NCBI GenBank assembly: GCA_034401795.1
Contig: CM067359.1
Coordinates: 142,544,233-142,608,232, forward strand
Length of the DNA stretch: 64,000 bases
Reading direction: 5' to 3'
Source: Chaetoderma sp. LZ-2023a
Lineage: Eukaryota > Mollusca > Caudofoveata > Chaetodermatida > Chaetodermatidae
The translations under genes and the position numbers were made by a program. Under the pieces are notes generated by a model that saw nothing but the letters and a program-made list of their open reading frames with translations, had not been told where the DNA came from and ran no database searches. Each line of letters starts with the position of its first letter. Position 1 is the first letter of the stretch. Positions 56,400-64,000 of this stretch are shown piece after piece.

Positions 56400-57690
56400 G
56401 GAGATCACCTGAAAAAGGAATAGAACGAAGATGATCTAATTATATGCAGACTAGACCCACGTGAGCTTATGCTGTCGTCCATCCGCCAACGTCTGCTTTC
56501 AAACACTACTCATTAACCAATTGGCCGATTTCAAATAAAGTTGGCTGGAAGGCCCCTATGGTCGTAGGCTCCAGAAATTCCATTCGGAATTTTGATTCAT
56601 CAATTTTTTTTGGGTGAAAATCTTAGATTTTATTTAAACTGTACTGGAAATTGTCAAATTGTTCCTTACCATCTTGATCTGTTTTTAACCCAATTTGGCT
56701 GAAATGATTTTATGGCCATAGGCTCTAGAACCTCCATTCACAATTTTGATTCATCATTTTTTGTCGGTGAAAATGTTAGAGTTTATGAAAAATGTACCTG
56801 AAATCGTCAAATTGCTTCTTCTCCTTACCATTTTGAGCGATTTCAAACAAATTTGTCTGAAAGGATCCTGTTGTGATAGGCTCTAGAACTTACCACACAA
56901 TATTTGATTCGTCATTGGGGTGGGGGGGGAGGGAGGGGGAGGGGGGGGGGGTGCGTGTGTGAAATCTAGGATTTTATGAAAGATTTACTGGAAATGGTCA
57001 AAATGCTACCTCTCCTTAGCCACTGGACATATTTCAACCACATTTTACTAGATGGATTTTATGGTGATAGGCTCTAGAATAATTATTCAGAATTTTGACT
57101 GATCAGTTTTTGGGTAAAAATCTTAGATTTTATTAAAAATTTATCAGAAATTGTCAAAACGCTACTTCTCCTTAGTTGCGTGACATATTTCAAACACATT
57201 TGACTAGATGGATTCTATGGTGGTAGGCTCTAGAACTTCTATTCAGAATTTTGATTTGATCAATTTTTTTGGGTGAAAATCTTAGATTTTATAAAAAAAA
57301 TTTACCGGAAATTGTCAAAACACATTTCCTCCTTAACAGCTTCATGAATTTCAACCAAATTTGGCTGGAACGATTCTATGTCTGTAGGCTCCAAAACCTG
57401 TATTCAGAGTTTTGGTCAATCCTTTGGGTGAAAATCTTAGATTTTATGAAATATTTACTGGAAATTGTCAAAACGCATCTCCTCCATAACAACCTGCCGG
57501 ATTTTTTAACCAAATTTGACTTTGGTGATCCTACAGTGGTAGACTGTAGAGCTTCTATTTAGAATTTTGATTGGCCGGTTTTCAGATGGCCATCTTGTTT
57601 AATGTAGAGAATCATGTATAATTAAATGCAAATGTTTCAAATGCTAGTGGTCCAGGTGGGCGTCACAGGCCCTTGGGCCTCTTGTTATTA
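56400..57690. mobile_element. Pearl/HINE-like element with about 160-bp tandem repeats
   Basis: Seven diverged monomers of about 155-160 bp (one longer, with a G-run at 56,923-56,951) share ATTTCAACCAAATTTG, TAGGCTCTAGAAC, CAGAATTTTGATT and GGTGAAAATCTTAGATTTTA. The block ends with a hairpin AGGCCCTTGGGCCT (57,667-57,680) followed by CTTGTTATT. A tandem core plus a short 3' hairpin is the layout of Helentron-derived HINEs, including bivalve pearl elements. Family assignment is from memory. The 5' end is not resolved and there is no coding capacity. Confidence 0.6.
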
Positions 57691-58590
57691 ACATGAAGTT
57701 GAAAATATAGTCACTATACATAAAATCTGAAACCTATGCCAGACCACTATGGCATCTAGTGTAGATCGGTTGCATCATACTCTGCTATTGATCTCTCTAG
57801 TACGGATATATGAGAGATTGACAGTATATACATTCAGTTTGCTGCATCATTTACCATAGAATGATTTTTCAAAGAACCAAATAACAACCATCTTGAAAAA
57901 TAGCTTACATGATCGTCACCATATAGCTAAAATCTCGGCTTGGTGCAAATCTTATGTCTTTAATCCAAAAACCAACAATACCTCCAAATATCTCGCATAT
58001 ACGCAGTGCTAAACATTGGCCCTAGCCTTTGAGGAAACGAAAAATCTATCTAATTCTCAAATAACACCTTATAAGCCTATCACCTGATAATTTCTGCCGT
58101 TCGGTTGAATACCGTCGGTTTGATGCAGGATGCGCACACGTTGCTGGTCGCTTGAGAAGGTTGAGCTATTGAATGACCATATATTGCTATCAATAGTACG
58201 TGGACTCAATCTAGTGCACTGGGAACCTTTCATAGCCCATGCATAATGCAATCAACATCATGCACATCCTTCATACATAATATTTGACGGGGCGGTTTAT
58301 CGAACTGACCGAGATGATGACCAATCATAAGCTGCCTTGTCGAAATCTATGAGAAATCTACTGTCCTGGGAATTCAGAGATCAAACACTGGCACAGCACA
58401 CACAGACGTGAAACCTCGTATCCCGTGCAAATGAAACATAGAATATTTATCTATAAATTATTAATTAATACTGCATATATATATGGTGCTTCTGTGTTGG
58501 CGTTAAACTGGGAGTTGTAATGCTGTTAAGGTCTAGGGATTGGCGGATTGGCAGGATGGATACCCATAAACATGTATCGCCCATAGTAGA
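57691..58590. other. Non-coding stretch
   Basis: No gene or clear repeat is recognised. Confidence 0.4.
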
Positions 58591-58591
58591 A

Positions 58592-58738
<147 letters not shown>

Positions 58739-58796
58739 AGTCAGTCAGACATAGCCGAACCAATTTGTCTCACAATGTAGTGGTGATATTCTGCAA

Positions 58797-59111
58797 TCAT
58801 TTCGCTTGCTCGTGCTTGCGCCAGCAGTGAGCTATGTAATCATTGGGACAGCCCATATCACAATCGGCCATCATTCGTGTTGTGGCCACCGGGGGCGCAC
58901 GTGGCTCTGCAGCTTGCCGCTGTTGCTGCTGCTGGTCAGCCAGCCTCGGGGTTGGGGAGCGGTCGCCGCACACCTCCAGTGTCCACAAAAACCGACCTCC
59001 AGGGCCGGTGGACCGATCACATTCCAGTGGGCTCATGCAGCCATTGCTGCGAAAATTAAACACTACCGTATCATCCCAGCTGTTCATGTCTCCGGTGTGC
59101 CTAGCCGACAT
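58797..59111 (-). CDS. LTR-borne Gag start frame in LTR D
   Basis: ATG at 59,111 begins MSARHTGDMNSWDDTVVFNF, aligned in position with the starts in LTRs B and C. The downstream part (Gln/Ala/Pro-rich) diverges. The frame runs past the LTR end. Expression is unlikely in this isolated context. Confidence 0.45.
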   Translation of the reverse strand: MSARHTGDMNSWDDTVVFNFRSNGCMSPLECDRSTGPGGRFLWTLEVCGDRSPTPRLADQQQQQRQAAEPRAPPVATTRMMADCDMGCPNDYIAHCWRKHEQAK

Positions 59112-61599
59112 TTCCAAGGTGGAAAGAACGGTGCTAGCACAATTTACTTACTTAATTACGGTGAGAAACTATTTTTATGTGCTTGTCACTTCTGAACGAT
59201 GTATGTAAGAATAAAAGTGGTGAATTTGGGTTTATGTCTCGCCAGAGGTACCTAACTGATCTAGTCATAGACGGTATCGTGAAAGGTACACCTGTGGGAG
59301 GACGGTCTGGGCAGGGCACCGTCAGTTGGTTTAATATAAACTATATCTGCCTCAGGCTGGCCAAAAATTATTGGTCTGCGATAGGAAGATTCCCTGTGCG
59401 GGCCTCCGTCACAGAAAATGCCTACAACGCCGTAGCGGAGGAAGAGAGATGATGGGAGAGAGGGAAATCCGTCCTACAATAACATGCAGGACAAGAACTG
59501 AGAACCCATGCCAAACGGTACCAATAATGATTAAATCTTTACCGTTTGTTTGGGAGGAGATTTATGACGGTGCAGTACCGTGCTCCGTATGGGGAACAGT
59601 CGAGAAATGAGAGCGACCGACTGTCACAATGAGGGAAAAAAATGGGAAACCCATACTACTTTAGTGCCAAAGATAACTATGTTCTTTTCATTCCATTGAG
59701 AGGAAATATCTGACGGTGCCACACCGTGGGACCTTGTGAAAAGGCCACCGGTGGGAAACTTACAATAAAAATGTGTAAAAAGGAGGTGGATATAATCTCA
59801 CCATTTGTGTGCAAACGTCAGAAAAACATCCCACGGTAACAAAAAATGAGGAGGAAAATCATGTTGGTCTTCCCTGCACAAAGCAGGGAATATACAATTT
59901 TGCTAGAGGAAAATGCCTCGCACGGGCCTCCGTCAAAATAAAAATGCCTTCAGCGCCGAAGCGAAGGAGGAGAGCAGTAAAAAGGGCCGCCCTCCTATCC
60001 TAGACAGACTGAGAATAATTATCATGTGTATTTATCCTAACATAGTTATTTTACTGTTGTGTGCCTATGGTGAGTACGTGAAGATAAGGTGGCTGATTCA
60101 TTTCATCACCGTGGTCTTAAGTTAAAGATACTGTTGTAGTTGGTACCGTCCATTTTTGTGTGCCTAAAAATGTCCTAGACTACCTTTTAGTCATAAGTTT
60201 AAAAACACATATTTTTAAGCCGCAAATGGCGTAGCACCAACGGTCTTTAATGAATACGTCTTCCTGGCGAGGATGCCCGGTACCGTTGCCGATACCCCAC
60301 AGAGCATCTCTCCTCAGACCGACAACGTGCAACATGTTGTCTGGTGGCAGTTTCAGAATCACAAAGCAATCCCTCTACATACCGCATCACAACCACAAAT
60401 AACAACACATGGACAAATCACATTGACAGAAGCGTGTCTAGAAAGCGAATTTTAACTTACTTACGGTGGGGATAGAGAAACGTATTTCCATCTATGGTGG
60501 CTATCCCGTAGGCGTAGTGAGCTCTAAGGCTTCACCCAGTCACCGTGATGAGTTAGATGGTGATCCGTGTTTCTATCCGTCACCTAAGGTTTCCAGCATG
60601 GACCGTATGAGATCCGTAGCCTGGCATTACCATTTAGCTGCTTTAGGTTTGGAGAAAAGTTGCCCTAAGAACACTCCTGGGATGGCAACGGTGTTGCCGT
60701 ATTTATATTTTCGCAGTGTTTCCTACTTTGGCATAAAAAATCTTGCTTAATCGGTATCAGAAGATACACGGGGTATGTATGTGAACAGCAGATTGATTCT
60801 GGCCAGCCAGAAACCTGCTGTAGTTTCTTGAGACGGTTCTAACAATTCTGACAGTGGGAATGTTAACAATTATTTCGGCCAGATGGCCAGAGAAACATAG
60901 TCAAAGGCAGTTACTCTCCACTTTAATTTAGGATGCCTTAATATGGACGGCCAACTATGAAAATCAGTAGTACCGTTTATACAACGGTCTTATTGACCGT
61001 GAAGAAGAGTTTTGAGCAACAATTCTCCATTTGAAGAGCAACCGTTCATTGCTAGCTTAAAATCTGTCTGATTGAGCTATCATAGTCCTAAGTTTAACGG
61101 TAGCATGTCATGTTCCCTGACAAGAGCATGAGCAGCGACCTTAGTGTAAAATTGGTGCTGTTGGGAGAGAACATGGTGATGCATTTGTTGTTGAAGCATA
61201 GTGTAACCTAGGTATACTGCGGTCCAAATATTTTTCTAGTTTTTACTGCTAAACTATTAATATGGGCAGAATGTCTAATTACAATTATACATTCATTAAA
61301 GTATACAGCTAACTTAGGCTACAGTGCCGTTTAATTGCTGGCACCGTTTACAATGCATAATATTTTATACAATATCGCCTTAAAGCGGAGGTCGCATCCG
61401 ACCTTATGGTACCACTTAGGGTGGTACTTTATTTATCATTATTAATAACGGTATACATAACTAAGATGTGTCCCTCAGTGCAATTTAAACATCACATGTA
61501 GTCTTTACACCATCTTCTTACGGTGTGAGTTGATGCACGGTGTAGCTGCCGCCTGGAGAATTACTGCAGGATGCTGGCCGTACTGTTTCATACTCGAAA

Positions 61600-62990
61600 A
61601 CAATGAAGTATAAAGTCAATTTCGGTGGCTCACATAGCACAAGAAGCCACCTGGGCCCCCATCCAATCTGCAGTCCATTGCAACAGCATACGGAAAATCC
61701 TATCCAATGTTATTCTATGCCGCATTCGAGACAAGATCGATTACTTCATCGGATCATGTCAAAGTGGCTTCAAACGTGGACGCAGCTGCGCAAACATTGC
61801 ATGGACATGCTTGTGTCGTGAGTCATGTCCAAACACTGGAACTTCCACAAAATGGGCATTGGCATGTCACGAGCCTTCGACACAATTAAATGCTCAAAGA
61901 TCCTAGATGTACTACGCCAGGCCAGTTGCAATGAAGGTGAGCTACGATTAGTGAGACTACTACTTGCAGACACCAAGCTGAGAGTACGAGTCAAGTCAGT
62001 GAAGTCTGTATAGTTTGAGACAACAATCAGCTCCCCGCAGTGAGATGGTCTATCTCCTGTGCTTTTCACCTGCTACCTTGCTGGCGCATTGAAATCTGTG
62101 CACGAAAATTCCACAAGACCAAACCCCCCAGTGTCAATACTGGGCATGCCGCTAGAGATGGAATATGCCAATGATGTGGACTTCATAGATGAGGAAAAGA
62201 AACCCCTTGACGAACTTCTCCCAATAGCTGCAAGCAAACTAAAAATTGAGAATGTCTTTATGAATTCATCCAAAACAGAGTTCACCCACATATATCTATC
62301 GACAAAGCATGAAACTATAGAAAATGACGACCGACTGCGTGGCGGCGAACCATGGAGGAAAAGTAAAATCCTGGGCTCACTGCTTTACAGTACTGCTGAC
62401 ATTTATGCACGCTGCGTCATGGGGAACATAGCTTTCCAGTCCTTCTGGAAGCTATGGGTTCGTAGATCAAAGATGCCCTTGATAAAGAGGCCACGTTTAT
62501 ACAATGCAACCTGCGTGTCCTCGATGCTGGATAACTGTAACAGCTGGGCAGCTCCAAAGGCAGTGCTAGACAAACTCGATACCTGCCACCGCAAACACCT
62601 ATGCACCATCATTGGACACCGATGGCCAAACAGCATAATTTCCAACGATGCCTATACAAGATGTGTAATACATCGCCGCTGTCTGGAAAAGTTGCCCAGC
62701 AAAGATGGCCCATGTTTGGCCATGTGCTAAGAATGCCAGAAGAGACACCAGCGCAGAGAGCCTTGGAATTCGCCCTACTCGGAGCCACCAAATACAAAGC
62801 CAGGAGAGGACGTCATTGCATAAATCTGCTAAGCGTGCTACGAGGTGACCTCAAGAAAGCAGGACTCGGTACACTCAAGTCAAGAATGAACATGAGGAAG
62901 CTAAGGATTTCGGATGAGGACAAGACACAGTGGGCAAAAGCGAAGAAGGACTGATTGCAGCTGTAGGATGTTTCTACTACTACAGCCACA
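61600..62990 (+). pseudogene. Non-LTR retrotransposon RT fragment
   Basis: Reverse transcriptase landmarks in several frames: GFKRGRSCANIAW, GIGMSRAFDTIKCSKILDVL, DGLSPVLFTCYLAGAL, and the active-site block EYANDVDFID, in which the usual second-last Asp of YADD is Asn. These are followed by the LINE C-terminal region WRKSKILGSLL, NIAFQSFWKLW, CHRKHLCTIIGHRWPN and FGHVLRMPEETPAQRALEFA. The 5' part, including any endonuclease, is missing. The RT block carries stops at about 62,010 and 62,040 and frameshifts. It is a 5'-truncated, dead insertion in LTR D. The clade is not assigned. Confidence 0.85.
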
Positions 62991-63539
62991 GAATACAGTA
63001 GTCATTCATACCGTGACGGATATCTCCATTGTGTAGAGACGGTAAGTACATATTATGTTGAATTATTTTCTCGGCACAACGCGATCCGCACCGTTTAGCT
63101 CTTATGGTGTGTAAAGCAATGTCCTTGTCTGGACTACGGTCAAAACATAAATTTATTGGCGCTGGATATGTCCATTATTTTCTACCACCGTTTTTGTAGT
63201 GGCACGGCAAGTCTGGCGAGACATGATAAACACCACCATTCTTTAATAATTTAGATGGTAACTTCCAAACGTCTTACGCCGCTATGAAGGCACCACTGGT
63301 GTGGTGGTCAAAATAAAGAGCCTTTTAATTTAGGTTGTTTCTCCTGTTGATCTACCAGGAGAGTACACAAACTTGGTGCGGTGCAGAGCGTGGCTGTCCG
63401 GAGAGATAACCTGATTGTAATAAGCTGTGTTGGTGTAGATTGCAGAACGCGAGCTCTACGCAGTAGGCAGATAGTGAGAAAGTTCCCACTTTCGGACCGA
63501 GTCCGCCTCCATTCTCTTCGTGTTTGGCTTCGAGACTGC

Positions 63540-63547
63540 CTTTTATA
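63540..63547 (-). promoter_or_regulatory. TATA box of LTR D
   Basis: On the minus strand GAGTATAAAAGGCAGTC. The CRE found upstream of the TATA box in other copies is not visible here. Confidence 0.55.
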
Positions 63548-63920
63548 CTCAGGGCACTTGTTGCGCGCGAGACAAGGTAGCTAGAGCATTCGTGCTTAGC
63601 TCTCTCTCTCCTTCAAGCGCGCGCTCGGTCTACGCTTAGTTAGATCCCCGAAAGAGTCCATTTTAATTTTGCCCTATCTTCGCCAGATCTGAACCGATTT
63701 ATTTTCTGTCCAGTGTGTTAAATTCCTCATTCAATTCTGATATTAATACATACCAAAATCTTTAAGGACGGTCCCATATTACGGAATTGCCATAATATGA
63801 GCAAGTATATACATAAGTTGCCAGTCTCCAACGGCTAACACGTCAATGTTTGTTTACCTCTCATGGCCGCGCATGCGCGTAGGGCAATCTCACGGACTTA
63901 AAATGTTCTCCTGCTGGAAC

Positions 63921-63947
63921 GTGTGTGTGTGTGGGTGGGGTGGGGTG

Positions 63948-64000
<53 letters not shown>
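63921..64000 (+). repeat. (TG)n microsatellite at window end
   Basis: GTGTGTGTGGGTGGGGTGGG followed by TG repeats to the last base. The tract continues beyond the window. Confidence 0.95.

Larger units (their letters stand above)
58776..63920 (-). repeat. LTR D: diverged long LTR, minus strand
   Basis: It ends (element sense) at 58,776 with CTACA. It aligns with LTR C over the Gag-start region (58,970-59,115), the AGCGACCTYAGTG region (about 61,133), the TTTCGCAGTG region (60,710) and the promoter (GTATAAAAGGCAGTC reversed at 63,540). A LINE fragment (61,600-62,990) is inserted. The 5' end lies near the terminal TG repeat or outside the window. Without the LINE it is still about 3.7 kb. No primer site is seen beside 58,776, so it may be a solo or truncated LTR. 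Confidence 0.65.

Overview
The window looks like repeat-dense DNA from an invertebrate animal, most likely a lophotrochozoan and plausibly a bivalve or other mollusc. The reasons are a spliced animal gene (a Ski/SnoN exon), LTR and non-LTR retrotransposons, several DNA transposon superfamilies, very long CA, TG and TCTG microsatellites, and a block of about 160-bp tandem repeats ending in a GGCCC/GGGCC hairpin, which resembles the pearl/HINE elements known from bivalves. The species assignment is inference.

Left part (1-22,470). A 5'-truncated transposase-like ORF opens the window. The one recognisable host gene is a Ski-family SMAD co-repressor. Its long first coding exon lies on the minus strand (16,985-15,846) and ends at a clear splice donor. 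The DNA downstream of it in transcription sense, probably intronic, carries at least a dozen copies of one palindromic family with TTAACCC-type ends (piggyBac-like foldback MITE, here Family 1). A second palindromic family (Family 2) with CRE-like TGACGTCA motifs is interspersed and also flanks the Ski exon upstream. A 27-unit, 37-bp minisatellite lies at 2,660-3,658.

Right part (22,478-end). This is a nest of large, decayed Ty3/gypsy retrotransposons with unusually long LTRs. Element 2 (plus strand) keeps a 5' LTR (A, 22,478-30,204), a 5'-truncated internal region (46,030-53,523) and a 2.75-kb 3' LTR (B, 53,524-56,269). A PIF/Harbinger transposon (about 22,596-28,056) with a MADF-protein gene and a broken transposase gene sits in LTR A. 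Element 1 (minus strand, 30,205-46,029) sits between LTR A and the Element 2 interior. It has a 3.48-kb 3' LTR, a polypurine tract, gag and pol remnants, a tRNA-Lys-like primer site, an internally deleted 238-bp 5' LTR and a 1.43-kb hAT insertion with a perfect 8-bp target duplication. A further relative (LTR D, from 58,776) fills the end and carries a LINE fragment.

The most interesting system is this retrotransposon family. Besides gag-pol it has a separate gene between pol and the 3' LTR, present in both elements, encoding a C2H2-type zinc-finger protein with a conserved C-terminal GTQT motif. That gene has its own TATA promoter, and the same CRE-plus-TATA module recurs in the LTR. The Gag reading frame appears to start inside the LTR and to run through the primer-binding site. 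All copies here are broken by stops, frameshifts or deletions.
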